From Sandaracinus sp. (lineage in GTDB: Bacteria > Myxococcota_A > Polyangia > Polyangiales > Houyiibacteriaceae), in the NCBI GenBank assembly GCA_002699025.1, contig PABA01000006.1:37361-101360 (forward strand): 64,000 nucleotides of DNA, written 5' to 3'. Position 1 is the stretch's first letter, and the number at the start of each line of letters is the position of its first letter. This document shows, one piece after another, positions 44,528 to 52,785 of this stretch. A program made the translations under genes and the position numbers. Below the pieces are notes generated by a model. The model was not told the DNA's origin. It ran no database searches and saw only the letters and a program-made list of their open reading frames with translations.

Positions 44528-45193
44528 TCAGGCGCGGTGGGGCAGCCCCGGGGCGCCGGCGTGGAGCCAGCCGACGACGACCTCCGCGGCGGCGAGGCTC
44601 GATTGCCGGTGGAAGCGCCGGAAGTCGTCGCGCCCGTAGGAGCCGACGACGTGGGTGATGGCGAGGACCACGCCGAAGGGCACCTGGAGGAGCTGGCAGG
44701 CGTGGGCGAGGGAGAAGGCCTCGAGGTGCTCGGCCTGGCAGCCGTGGGTGGCGGGGACGGAGCCCGCGAGGGTGTCGTCGCGGGTCTCGGCCAGGGGGCT
44801 CGCCACGTTCACGAGGCGTCCGCGCGTGGCCGTCAGGCCGGCGCACATGGCGGCGTTCGCCGCGAGGCGCACGGACATGGGATCGGGGAAGGCCGCGCGG
44901 TGGGCGTCGACGTCATGGGAGAGCAGGTGGACCTGCTGGGCGACGAGCACGTCGTGGGGCTGGTAGCCAGCCTGGCCGGGGTAGATGCCGCAGGTGCCGA
45001 GGAGGAGCACGGCGCGCGGCTGGTAGCGCTCGATGCGCCGGGCCGCGCCGACGCCGGCGGCGGGGAGACCGACCCCGATGGGCTTGGCGCGCACGTGGAG
45101 CGCGCCGACGTGCCCGTCCAGGCCGTCCCCGAGGGCCGCCCGGAGGCCGCGGAGATCGGGGGAGGTCGGGGCGAGAACCAGGACGTCGACCAT
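44528..45193 (-). CDS. Nucleoside phosphorylase/nucleosidase family protein
   Basis: 221 residues of the PNP/MTAN fold. Evidence: the N-terminal strand MVDVLVLAPTSPDLRGLRAA, the ribose/phosphate-site segment AVLLLGTCGIYPGQAG, the QAEHLEAFSLAHACQLLQVP helix with the purine-site Glu region, and FGVVLAITHVVGSYG with a late Asp near the catalytic position. It resembles MTA/SAH nucleosidases and futalosine hydrolase; the substrate cannot be chosen from sequence. The upstream spacer is a purine-rich tandem repeat. Confidence 0.68.
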   Translation of the reverse strand: MVDVLVLAPTSPDLRGLRAALGDGLDGHVGALHVRAKPIGVGLPAAGVGAARRIERYQPRAVLLLGTCGIYPGQAGYQPHDVLVAQQVHLLSHDVDAHRAAFPDPMSVRLAANAAMCAGLTATRGRLVNVASPLAETRDDTLAGSVPATHGCQAEHLEAFSLAHACQLLQVPFGVVLAITHVVGSYGRDDFRRFHRQSSLAAAEVVVGWLHAGAPGLPHRA

Positions 45194-45324
45194 CGGGGGG
45201 ACGATACCAGCCCGAACGCCGCCGCGGGGCCGCGGGTGGCGATCCCTCCCTTCGGTCGGGATGCGTTCCGTTCTCTGCTGTGCGCCGTCCGGGCTGGCTC
45301 GGGCGGCTCGGGCTCCCGCTCTTG

Positions 45325-45462
45325 CTCGGGCTCTCCGTTGGGCTCTCGCTCGGGCTCCCGGCTCCGGCTCGGGCCTTCGCTCTCGCTCGGGCTCCCGGCT
45401 CCGGCTCGGGCCTTCGCTCTCGCTCTCGCTCGGGCTCTCCGTTGGGCTCTCGCTCGGGCTCC
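45325..45462. repeat. Low-complexity tandem repeat GCTCGGGCTC family
   Basis: A 35-bp block (GCTCGGGCTCTCCGTTGGGC..) occurs at both ends, with a 36-37-bp unit containing CCGGCTCCGGCTCGGGCC twice between. It fills the spacer between the TM2 gene and the nucleosidase gene. On the minus strand one frame reads as Glu/Pro repeats but has no start. Confidence 0.6.
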
Positions 45463-45467
45463 CTCCC

Positions 45468-45668
45468 CTACTCCGGATGCCGGCAGTGCCCGGGCACCAG
45501 GAAGAGGTCCACGAGCTGCCCGATGAAGAAGAGGCCTCCCGTGAAGAACCAGAGCAGGCCGGTCCAGATGCGCCCCGTGTAGAAGCGGTGGAGCCCACAG
45601 AGGCCCACGAGACCGAGGACCCAGAAGAGGTAGGCCACGAAGAGGCTGCGTCGGCGAACGATCGGCAT
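45468..45668 (-). CDS. TM2-domain membrane protein
   Basis: 66 residues. Two membrane helices flank the TM2 signature: LFVAYLFWVLGLVGLCGLHR, then FYTGRIWTGLLWFFTGGLFF and IGQLVDLF. The start at 45668 is favoured by GGGAGAG six bases upstream; a longer start at 45683 overlaps that site. Function of TM2 proteins in bacteria is mostly unknown. It follows a DUF4234-like membrane gene, possibly in one transcript. Confidence 0.82.
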   Translation of the reverse strand: MPIVRRRSLFVAYLFWVLGLVGLCGLHRFYTGRIWTGLLWFFTGGLFFIGQLVDLFLVPGHCRHPE

Positions 45669-45686
45669 GGTGCGCTCTCCCATCTC

Positions 45687-46112
45687 TCAGTAGGCGCTCG
45701 GCAAGGGCGCGTCGCCGATCCACGGCTCGTCGCCGCCGGCCAGCTCCCGCGCGTCGATCGCGGCGTCCGCGAGGCGGTTGTAGTCCTCCTGGAGGATGCC
45801 CGTGAGCACCAGCCAGCTCAGCCCCGTGACCCAGGTCAGAAGGCCGAAGACGAGCACCGGCAGCGAGCGATCCGTGTGCGGCTCCCCGGCGGCCCGGAAG
45901 GCGTCGTGGACGATCTCCGCGTTGCGGTAGCCGACCCAGATGCCCCACACGCCGAGCGTGAACAGCGTCAGCAGGAGATCGAGCCCCGGCGAGAGCTCGC
46001 GCCCCGTCGCCTCGGCCAGCTCGCGGGTGCTCCGGTACTGCCACCAGAGCCCGTAGAGGCCGCAGGTCACGAAGGTCAGCAAGACGACCGCGAGTGTGTT
46101 TCGTCGCTCCAT
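45687..46112 (-). CDS. DUF4234-like membrane protein
   Basis: 141 residues. The N-terminus MERRNTLAVVLLTFVTCGLY with the following GLWWQYRSTREL is typical of DUF4234, and the second hydrophobic segment TLFTLGVWGIWVGYRNAEIV repeats the pattern; a third helix is near residues 85-105. No known biochemical role. It lies just upstream of the TM2 gene. Confidence 0.75.
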   Translation of the reverse strand: MERRNTLAVVLLTFVTCGLYGLWWQYRSTRELAEATGRELSPGLDLLLTLFTLGVWGIWVGYRNAEIVHDAFRAAGEPHTDRSLPVLVFGLLTWVTGLSWLVLTGILQEDYNRLADAAIDARELAGGDEPWIGDAPLPSAY

Positions 46113-46283
46113 GGCACCTCGAGGGCGACGCCGCGTCCGAGGGCCCTTCGCCTCTCGGTGACCTCCGGGGGGAGGCCCGCGTCGCTCTCGAGGGTCCCTA
46201 CGAAGGGCTCTCGCCGCGTATTTCGCCGTTCGGCGTCCGAGGCACGTCGGGGCGCGCTCTCGGGCGTCTCCGTCGTCCGCCCC

Positions 46284-48044
46284 TCAGGGCTGGCAGCGGT
46301 AGTGGCGCTCCGGATGGCGGCGGAAGTCCTCGGAGTCGATCTCCGGGCAGGCGTCGCGCATCGCGCGCTTGAGCGCGTCGACCTCGTCCCACGTGAGCGC
46401 CATCGCGTCGAAGACGATCGGGAACGCATCCTCGCCCTCCCTCACGTCGGCGAGGAGCGCGTCGTAGAGGCCCTCGGCGCGGCCCGTCTCCCAGAGCGCG
46501 TCGAAGTTGTCCACGAAGCGCTGCACGACGCCCGCGTAGGTGGCGCCGCGGAGCACGACGACGTTCTCGAGCGTCTCGAACTCGGCGTTCGCGGAGAGGT
46601 TGTAGCTGCCGGTCACGAGCGCGTCGTCGACGACCAGGTACTTGTGGTGCATCTGCGCGGCGTAGGAGTAGTGCCAGCGGTAGCTGTAGTGCTTGAAGCG
46701 GACGTCGACGCCGGCGTCGGCGAGCTCGAAGGCGTAGAGGAAGCCGTAGTCGAGGCAGTCCATGGTGCGGGCCTCGCTGCCGGCGGCCTCCTCGAGGCAG
46801 GCCTCGCGCTCGTCCACCTGGCGCTCGTGCGTCCAGGCGCTCAGGAACTCCTGGGCGTCGAGGTAGACGCGGATCTCGACGTCCGGATCCGTCTCGAGCT
46901 TGCGGAGGAGCGCCTCGGCGATGGGCCGCGAGCGGAGGTGACCGGAGGCGACGAAGACCCGCTCGCGCGCCGCCTCGATGAGCTCGACGATGCGGCTGGC
47001 GACCTCCTCGCGGCCGCGGACCCGGCTGAAGGTCCAGCCGTAGCGCGAGGACTCGTAGGTGCGGAAGTTCGCGCTCGTGAAGAGGGCCTCCGCGTCGGGG
47101 TCGTCGGCGGCGGCGAGGGCCTCGTCGGCGACGGGGATCGTGTCGACGCGCTCGGCGAGCTCCGGGTTCCACGCGAAGTCCCGGCTGTGGGTCCAGACGT
47201 GGTCGAACTCGCGCTGGTAACGGAGCGCGATCTCGGCGTGGCCGGTGAAGACGAGCGTGTTCTCGTCGTAGCGGGTGGCGGCGCTGTTCGACCAGTTGGC
47301 GCTGCCGGTCATGAGCGTCGCGCCGGCCGCCTGCGCCGGGTCGTCCTGCGGGCCGTCCACCAGCAGGAACTTGTGGTGCATGATGCGGTTCACGTAGCGG
47401 ACGTCGACGCCCGCGTCCTCGAGGCGGGCGCTCGCCGAGCCCTCCGGATCACGCCGGTCCTCGTTCGCCTTCTCGAAGATCATCCGCACGCGCACGCCCC
47501 GCTCGACGGCGCGCTCGAGGGCGTCCTGGATGGCGCCGTCGCGGAAGCTGTACATGGCGATGTCGAGGCTGCGCTCGGCGCCGTCGACGAGCTCCACGGC
47601 CCGGGCGAGGTGGCTGCGCTCGCGGGGCTGGGGCGAGAAGAAGACCTCGACGGCGGCGTCGGGGGAGGCCTCGCAGAGAGGCGCCACGATGGCGACGAGC
47701 TGCTCGAGGGCGACCGGGCCGACGTAGTAGACGGCGTCGACCTCGAGGATGTCGTCGAAGAGGTCGTCGTCGGCGGTCCCGGGGGCTCCGTCCGGGCCGT
47801 CGCGGTGGGCGAGGAGGTTGCGCGCGGCGCGCGTGTGGAGGCCGTCGGCGCGGAGGCTCTCGACGGTGGTCGCCGGGTCGTTCAGGTGGGCGACGACGGT
47901 CTCGAGCTCGCACTCGGTGTAGCCCGACTCGTCGGCCTTGCCGCCGACGATGGCGACGGCGTCCTCGGCGTCCGGGGAGGCGGGGGGCGCGGAGCCGCCG
48001 CAGGCGACCGGGAGCGCGAGGAGGGCGAAGGCGAAGGAGCGCAT
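46284..48044 (-). CDS. Phospholipase D-like lipoprotein with two HKD motifs
   Basis: 586 residues. Lipoprotein signal MRSFAFALLALPVAC, then a helix-hairpin-helix-like segment. Two PLD half-domains follow. The first has MHHKFLLVDG and TGSANWSNSA (about residue 223), the second MHHKYLVVDDALVTGSYNLS (about 464). Both have the H-x-K-x4-D core, so a phosphodiesterase active site could form. Outside-the-cytoplasm location follows from the lipobox. Substrate could be phospholipid or nucleic acid. Confidence 0.85.
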   Translation of the reverse strand: MRSFAFALLALPVACGGSAPPASPDAEDAVAIVGGKADESGYTECELETVVAHLNDPATTVESLRADGLHTRAARNLLAHRDGPDGAPGTADDDLFDDILEVDAVYYVGPVALEQLVAIVAPLCEASPDAAVEVFFSPQPRERSHLARAVELVDGAERSLDIAMYSFRDGAIQDALERAVERGVRVRMIFEKANEDRRDPEGSASARLEDAGVDVRYVNRIMHHKFLLVDGPQDDPAQAAGATLMTGSANWSNSAATRYDENTLVFTGHAEIALRYQREFDHVWTHSRDFAWNPELAERVDTIPVADEALAAADDPDAEALFTSANFRTYESSRYGWTFSRVRGREEVASRIVELIEAARERVFVASGHLRSRPIAEALLRKLETDPDVEIRVYLDAQEFLSAWTHERQVDEREACLEEAAGSEARTMDCLDYGFLYAFELADAGVDVRFKHYSYRWHYSYAAQMHHKYLVVDDALVTGSYNLSANAEFETLENVVVLRGATYAGVVQRFVDNFDALWETGRAEGLYDALLADVREGEDAFPIVFDAMALTWDEVDALKRAMRDACPEIDSEDFRRHPERHYRCQP

Positions 48045-48053
48045 CGCCCCCGG

Positions 48054-49097
48054 CTACGCAAGGGCCAGGCCAGCCCCGCGAAGCCCGAAAAGCCCGGTGA
48101 TCTCGTGGGAGAGAGCGGCGAACGTCCGCGAAGCGGCTGCTCGACTCCCCGGCTGGGGGGCCCCGGTGGTCAGTCGAGGAGCCGGTCGGGCCCGGCGGCT
48201 TCGAGGCAGGCGATCTCGTCGCTGGAGCGCGCGATCCCAGATCGTCGCGAGCGCGACCTCCCCCTGCCAGGCGCGGGGCTCCGAGGGCTCGCCGAACTCC
48301 GCGCCGAGCCCGCAGCGCTCGCCGTCGCCGTCGATGGCCCACTCGAGCGCCGCCGGCTCGCCGGGGTGCGTGTCGGCCGTCGCCTCGGCGCCGCCGAGGT
48401 GGAGCGAGGCCCGTCCGAGGGCGCCGTCCCAGACGAGCACGGCGTGCACCCAGCCGTCGGTGGGGAAGACGCCGCCGACCGAGCCAGCGCGGGTCGTGCC
48501 GTTCTCGTTCGTGGCGGTGGTGCGGATCCGGTAGAGGAGCCCGTCGCCGTCCTGCGCGATCGTGAAGGCGCGGCGGAAGGCGTCGGTCGAGCACGTGACG
48601 ATCCGCGCCGGGCCCGTCTGGTCGGCGCCCTCGGAGGCGAGCCAGACCTCGACGGAGTAGGAGCCGGCGGCGAGGAGGGCTTCCCCGAGGGCGTGGCTCG
48701 CCTCGAGGCTGGCCTCGAGCCGCCCGCCGTCCAGCTGGGCCCGGCCCATGCCGAAGTCCCCCATCGGCAGGTCCGGCGCCCAGCTCAGGTCGAGCGCCGG
48801 GGCGCGCCCGGCCGAGTCCTCCCGGGGCCGTGGGCTCTCGAAGTCCCAGCGCACGCGCGGTCCGGCCCCCTCGGCACAGGCCACTCCGATGCCTGCATCC
48901 GCGGCGGCGTCGATGCCTGCGTCCGTTCCCGCGTCCGGCGCGGCGTCGGGCGCGCCGGCGTCCATCGACGCGTCCCCGGTCGACGCGTCCGCCGCGCCGG
49001 CGTCCTGGCCCGCGTCCCGCGGCATGGGTCGCGGTCGGAGCGAGCCTCGCTCGACGGAGCACGAAGACAGGCCCGCGAGGAGCGCGAGCCCGATCAT
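48054..49097 (-). CDS. LamG-type lectin-like lipoprotein, apparently frameshifted at its 3' end
   Basis: 347 residues as read. Start at the ATG of MIGLALLAGLSSC (lipobox LSSC). An Asp/Ala-rich linker (AGAADASTGDASMDAGAPDA) precedes a concanavalin-A-like LamG domain (WDFESPRPREDSAGR, YSVEVWLASEGADQ, WVHAVLVWDGALGRASLHLG, GEVALATIWDRAL). After WDRALQ the frame turns Arg-rich and unlike a protein. Shifting one base near 48221-48226 gives the expected LamG ending DEIACLEAAGPDRLLD and a stop at 48170. Either a real frameshift or a sequencing error. Confidence 0.68.
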   Translation of the reverse strand: MIGLALLAGLSSCSVERGSLRPRPMPRDAGQDAGAADASTGDASMDAGAPDAAPDAGTDAGIDAAADAGIGVACAEGAGPRVRWDFESPRPREDSAGRAPALDLSWAPDLPMGDFGMGRAQLDGGRLEASLEASHALGEALLAAGSYSVEVWLASEGADQTGPARIVTCSTDAFRRAFTIAQDGDGLLYRIRTTATNENGTTRAGSVGGVFPTDGWVHAVLVWDGALGRASLHLGGAEATADTHPGEPAALEWAIDGDGERCGLGAEFGEPSEPRAWQGEVALATIWDRALQRRDRLPRSRRARPAPRLTTGAPQPGSRAAASRTFAALSHEITGLFGLRGAGLALA

Positions 49098-49138
49098 CGC
49101 CAGGGCGCCGCCGCGCGCCGGATCGGGCCCCGGGCGCC

Positions 49139-49996
49139 TCAAGACGCGAGGACCTCGAGGTGCGGCTTGTCGACGCTCGAGCGCTGGAGGCGCATCTGCC
49201 AGTCGACGCCGACGATGTCGCCGGGCTTCATCTCGAGCCACACGTTCTCGCCCTGGAGCGGCTCGCTCGAGACGATGAGGTGGTTGACGAAGCCGGTCTG
49301 CGTGGGCGCCTCGCACTCGGGCGCGAGGCTGGGGCAGCTCTCCCGGTCGGAGCAGCGCTCCTTGTAGGACGACCAGAAGAGCTCCTTGCCCCCCTGGGAC
49401 GCGGCCATGGTCGTGCCGTCGGTGACGAGGAAGGAGAGGAGCGCCTTCGAGGCCTCGGTCTCCCCGTCACAGAGGCGGCGCACGATCTGGGTGGTCTCGC
49501 GGAGGGCCGGGACGACCGCGTCGAGGCCGAGGCGGGAGGCCAGCGGCCCGTGGCGCTGCAGGCGGGTGAGGAAGAGGAAGAAGAGGATCTCGCTGTCCGT
49601 GTCGCCGAGGACGTAGCGGCGCAGGCGCGGGGCGACCTCGGCGAGGACCGTCTGGCGGTGGCGCTCGAAGTCGCGGACCTCCCCGTTGTGGGCGAAGACC
49701 CAGCGCCCGTGCTGGAAGGGGTGGCAGTTGAGCACGGAGAGGTCGCCGACGGTGGCCTTGCGCACGTGGGCGAGGACGGTCTCCGAGGCGACGACTCCGC
49801 TGACGCGCTTGAAGAGGTGGTCACCGAGGGCGGCGCGCGGGCTGCGGGTCAGGTGGGGGGCGCCGTCGATGTAGAAGGCGACGCCCCAGCCGTCGGGGTG
49901 GCGCTCGCTCTGGACGCCGAGCGCGTTGTCCGCGTCCAGGAGGGAGCGGTGGACCTGACTGGGGATCACGCTGCGGAAGCCGAAGAGCCTGCACAT
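49139..49996 (-). CDS. Class II glutamine amidotransferase (YafJ/EgtC-like)
   Basis: 285 residues. The start is set so that Cys follows the initiator Met (MCRLFGFRS), because this Cys is the N-terminal nucleophile in Ntn-type glutamine amidotransferases. Other landmarks: HPDGWGVAFY, VLAHVRKATVG, NCHPFQHGRWVFAHNGEV and GDTDSEILFF. It would hydrolyse glutamine or a gamma-glutamyl amide; a partner synthetase is not visible. A longer frame adding four residues exists but would bury the nucleophile. Confidence 0.87.
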   Translation of the reverse strand: MCRLFGFRSVIPSQVHRSLLDADNALGVQSERHPDGWGVAFYIDGAPHLTRSPRAALGDHLFKRVSGVVASETVLAHVRKATVGDLSVLNCHPFQHGRWVFAHNGEVRDFERHRQTVLAEVAPRLRRYVLGDTDSEILFFLFLTRLQRHGPLASRLGLDAVVPALRETTQIVRRLCDGETEASKALLSFLVTDGTTMAASQGGKELFWSSYKERCSDRESCPSLAPECEAPTQTGFVNHLIVSSEPLQGENVWLEMKPGDIVGVDWQMRLQRSSVDKPHLEVLAS

Positions 49997-50031
49997 CTCG
50001 AAGCGCATCTTACACGCGTTTTCCGCTCGCT

Positions 50032-50351
50032 GGCGCTCGCTACTTGGGCTTACCAGCGGGCCCGGAGGGCCCTCGGCGCGACCTTCGGTCGCGTCACACG
50101 GGTCGGTTCTTCGAACGCACGCGAACGCGGCTCCGTGGGGCCGGGCTACGGCGCGGAGATGGGGGCGCTCCCCTTCGCAGAGGGGTGCCTTTGCCGCGTT
50201 CGCGGCCGGGGCGCTCGCTACTTGGGCTTACCAGCGGGCCCGGAGGGCCCTCGGCGCCGCCTCCGGCGGCGTCACACGGGTCGGCTCTTCGACTACACAC
50301 GAACGCGGCTCCGTGGGGCCGGGCTACGGAGCGACGTTGGGGGCGCTCCCC
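50032..50351. repeat. 178-bp direct repeat, two copies
   Basis: A block of about 142 bp beginning GGCGCTCGCTACTTGGGC occurs at 50032-50173 and again at 50210-50351 (period 178 bp), with few substitutions. A shorter third piece of the left end (about 32 bp) recurs at 50599-50630. The stretch 49997-50733 contains no credible gene. Confidence 0.75.
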
Positions 50352-50578
50352 ATGGCAGGGGCGTGCCTTTGCCGCGTTCGCGGCCGCCGCTCCCTTTCGC
50401 ACTGGCCGGCCTTCGCCGCGTTCGCGGCCGCCACGCTCCCCTTCGCAGGGGGCGGCCTTTGCCGCGTTCGCGGCCGGGGCGCTCCCCATGGCAGAGGCGT
50501 GCCTTTGCCGCGTTCGCGGCCGCCACGCTCCCCTTTGCAGTGGCCGGCCTTTGCCGCGTGCGCGGCCGCCGCGCTCCC
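50345..50578. repeat. Tandem array of 46-bp palindrome-bearing units
   Basis: Units of 44-46 bp each contain the inverted repeat GCCGCG-TT-CGCGGC. Cores are at 50371-50384, 50415-50428, 50461-50474, 50507-50520 and 50553-50566 (the last with TG in the loop), plus one at 50193-50206 inside the longer repeat and a decayed one near 50690. Inter-core segments are similar to each other, so this is not a CRISPR array. It resembles an extragenic palindromic repeat cluster. Confidence 0.75.
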
Positions 50579-50733
50579 CTCACGTTTTCCGCTCGCTGGC
50601 GCTCGCTAGTTTGGGCTTACCAGCAGGCCTTCGCGGCGGCGGGGCTTCGCGGCTGTCGAGAAGGGGGCGCTTTCCTTCGCCCGGGCTTCGCTGTGTTCGT
50701 GGCCGGGGCGCTCGCTCGGAGCGGTGGGGTGGA

Positions 50734-51501
50734 TCAGGTCGCGAGGTTCTCGGCGGCGAGCTCGCGGAGCGTGGGGACCTCGAGGTCGAGGGCGTCGGCG
50801 TGGGCGAGCGCGCGCTCGAGGCGGGCGGGGGCACTCCGGCCGCGGGCGCCGTGCTCGGGGTCGGCGGCGATGGCGGCGGCGAGGTGCTCGCGCTGGGCGG
50901 CCTCGTCGACGGGGGCGCCCAGGAGGGCTGCCTGGAGCGCAAGAACGTCGTCGAGGACGCGATCGACGAGGGGAAGGTGCTGCTCCCAGAGCGTACCCAC
51001 GGTGCCCTCGGCGGCGAGGCCGGCGAGGTTCATCGTGAGGATGTAGACGTTCTTGGCGACGAGGGCGGGCGGCAGCGCGTCGGCCTCGATGACCTCGGCG
51101 GGGATCTCCAGCGTCGCGAGCGCGTCCGCGAGGAGCGCGGCGCGGGGGCCGGCGATGGGCGTCGGGAGGATCACGTTCGTGGCGATGGTCTTCTTCTTCT
51201 CGAACCAGACGACGGCGACGGTCGGGTCGAGGTCGTAGGGGGCCCAATCGGCGGGTAGGAGCTCGTTCTGGACGAGGGCCACGCGGTCGCGCCAGGTGTC
51301 CGGGAGCGCCTCGAGCACGGGGACGAGGTCGCGCTCGCCGACGGTGACGAGGGCGACGGCGGGCGGGGGGATCTCCTGGGCGACGGTCGCGAGGACGTCC
51401 CCGCGGTTCACGGGCACGACGGGGTGACCGTGGCGGAGCAGGGCGTGGGCGAAGACCGAGCCGAGCTGGCCGAGCCCGATGACGACGGCGGCATCCTTCA
51501 T
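50734..51501 (-). CDS. Ketopantoate reductase-like NAD(P)-binding protein
   Basis: 255 residues. The N-terminal Rossmann motif VVIGLGQLGSVFAHALLRHG is clear, followed by VVPVNRGD at the end of the second strand. VALVQNELLPADW and FEKKKTIATNVILPTPIAG lie in the cofactor-domain region, and a helical C-terminal domain follows (LVAKNVYILTMNLAGLAAEG). Fold resembles ketopantoate reductase/6-phosphogluconate-type dehydrogenases. The substrate is not evident, and it is not next to pantothenate genes. Confidence 0.66.
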   Translation of the reverse strand: MKDAAVVIGLGQLGSVFAHALLRHGHPVVPVNRGDVLATVAQEIPPPAVALVTVGERDLVPVLEALPDTWRDRVALVQNELLPADWAPYDLDPTVAVVWFEKKKTIATNVILPTPIAGPRAALLADALATLEIPAEVIEADALPPALVAKNVYILTMNLAGLAAEGTVGTLWEQHLPLVDRVLDDVLALQAALLGAPVDEAAQREHLAAAIAADPEHGARGRSAPARLERALAHADALDLEVPTLRELAAENLAT

Positions 51502-51565
51502 GTCCCGGGGCCCATAGCACGCTCGCGCCGTTCGGCGCGCCGGCCAGCGCGGGCCGAGCTCCCAG

Positions 51566-51994
51566 CTAGGGCTTCTTCTTCCCGCGCCGCTTCTCGTCGA
51601 GGGCCGCGCCGACCGCGAAGGCCACCAGCCCGCCCAACCCGGCCGCGCCGCCCACCTCGGCCGCGTGCTCCCACCAGGGGCGCTTGCGGGCCGGTGACGT
51701 CTTCGGCTCCCCCAGCGCCCCGCGGGCGGCCTCCTCGGAGCGCGCCAGCGCCCGCTCGACGTGCTGGTGGAGCTCCGCCGGGCGCATGCCGAAGACCTCG
51801 GCGATGCGGTGGAAGGCGTAGACGTCGAGCTGAGCGCGGCCGCGCTCGACGCGGGAGAGGGTCGGCTGCGTGAGGCCGACGCGCTCGGCGAGGGCGGCCT
51901 GGGAGAGGCCCGCGCGCTCCCGGAGCGCGGCGACGAGCCGGCCCACGACGAGGGCGAAGATCTGCGGCTCCTCTCCGGGGGCGGGCTGAGGCAC
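51566..51994 (-). CDS. XRE-family helix-turn-helix regulator with C-terminal hydrophobic segment
   Basis: 142 residues from a GTG (the only reasonable start in frame before the domain). The HTH is LRERAGLSQAALAERVGLTQ with PTLSRVERGRAQL following, about residues 24-60. A C-terminal glycine-rich hydrophobic segment (AAEVGGAAGLGGLVAFAVGA) could be a membrane anchor. It is divergent from the glycine-zipper gene at 52124 across a short, AT-rich spacer, which it might regulate. Confidence 0.8.
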   Translation of the reverse strand: MPQPAPGEEPQIFALVVGRLVAALRERAGLSQAALAERVGLTQPTLSRVERGRAQLDVYAFHRIAEVFGMRPAELHQHVERALARSEEAARGALGEPKTSPARKRPWWEHAAEVGGAAGLGGLVAFAVGAALDEKRRGKKKP

Positions 51995-52047
51995 CGGAGG
52001 AGCGTAGCCGATTCGTGGCGACGCTTCATGCGCCTTGACGGTTCGAT

Positions 52048-52055
52048 TCTCGAGA
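52048..52055. promoter_or_regulatory. Palindromic candidate operator in XRE/glycine-zipper divergent spacer
   Basis: TCTCGAGA, a perfect 8-bp palindrome (10 of 12 positions symmetric when extended), sits in the unusually AT-rich gap between the divergent genes. TTGACG at 52035-52040 nearby could be a -35 element. Operator role is a guess from position. Confidence 0.3.
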
Positions 52056-52123
52056 TTAGTTTCATTCAATAGCGAATAGACAGGTCCGAGGCATCGTCCT
52101 GTCTTCCAGCTCAGGAGAACCCC

Positions 52124-52534
52124 ATGACCGATCCTTCCCCGACGCCCCGCCCCGACTCTCCTTCCGTTCGCGACGCGGCCGCGCGCGCTGCCCGCTCCGC
52201 GGTCGCCTACGCCGCCGCGGAGACCGCCCGGCGCCACGGCCCGCACCTGGTCGAGGGGGCGCGGCGCTTCCTGGACGGCGACCCGCGGGCGACCCACGGC
52301 ACGATCCGCGAGGAGGCGACGCGCCGCGGCCACGCCCAGCGCACCGCCTACGCGGGGCTCGGGGGCCTGCTGGGCGGGCTCCTCGGCTCGTTCTTCGGGC
52401 GCTTCGGCGCCGGCTTCGGCGCGCTCGCAGGGGCCTTCTTCGGCGCCGTGTTCGGCGGCCGGCGCGATCGGGAGGCGCTCCCGACGGGGGAGGCGCTGAC
52501 CCGCCACCCCGGCGGCGACGTCGCTCCCCGCTGA
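52124..52534 (+). CDS. Small glycine-zipper-type protein
   Basis: 136 residues, ATG with AGGAGA upstream. The first half is Ala/Arg-rich and helical; residues about 77-112 are a glycine-zipper hydrophobic segment (YAGLGGLLGGLLGSFFGRFG, then GAGFGALAGAFFGAVFGG). It may insert in a membrane. No family assigned. Its last 48 coding bases are part of a duplicated block that is repeated just after the gene. Confidence 0.6.
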   Translation: MTDPSPTPRPDSPSVRDAAARAARSAVAYAAAETARRHGPHLVEGARRFLDGDPRATHGTIREEATRRGHAQRTAYAGLGGLLGGLLGSFFGRFGAGFGALAGAFFGAVFGGRRDREALPTGEALTRHPGGDVAPR

Positions 52535-52660
52535 GCCGTTCCCGTCGCGCGCCGTCCCGAGGCCATCGCGATGGGGGAGGCGCTGACCCGCCACCCCGGC
52601 GGCGACGTCGCTCCCCGCCGAGCCGCTCTCGCAGGCAGCGCATCCCGCGGCCATCGCACG
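52486..52660. repeat. 87-bp tandem duplication of a gene 3' end
   Basis: A 53-bp block starting GGGGGAGGCGCTGACCCG is at 52486-52538 (end of the glycine-zipper gene) and at 52573-52625, differing by one base. Weaker similarity continues to GGCCATCGC in both copies. The remaining gap to 52785 contains a 13-bp tandem GCGAGCTCGTGCC pair and no gene. Confidence 0.75.
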
Positions 52661-52785
52661 ATGGCGCCGACGACCGGGGCGCGAGCTCGTGCCGCGAGCT
52701 CGTGCCGCAGCTCACGCCGCGAGATGGCCTCGCCGACCGCGGGGCGGCCCTTCTCGCCCACGCGCGGTCGGGGTAGCTTCGCGCC

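Noticed and set aside
45033..49367. Plus-strand open frame of 1444 codons
   Set aside because: It runs over five well-supported minus-strand genes and a repeat; composition is typical of a high-GC antisense shadow.
50345..50578. CRISPR-like regular spacing of palindromes
   Set aside because: The segments between the palindromic cores are similar to each other rather than unique spacers, and no cas gene is present; it is a tandem repeat.
52030..52062. GGTTCGATTCTC, resembling a tRNA T-arm
   Set aside because: No acceptor stem, anticodon arm or CCA end can be folded around it.
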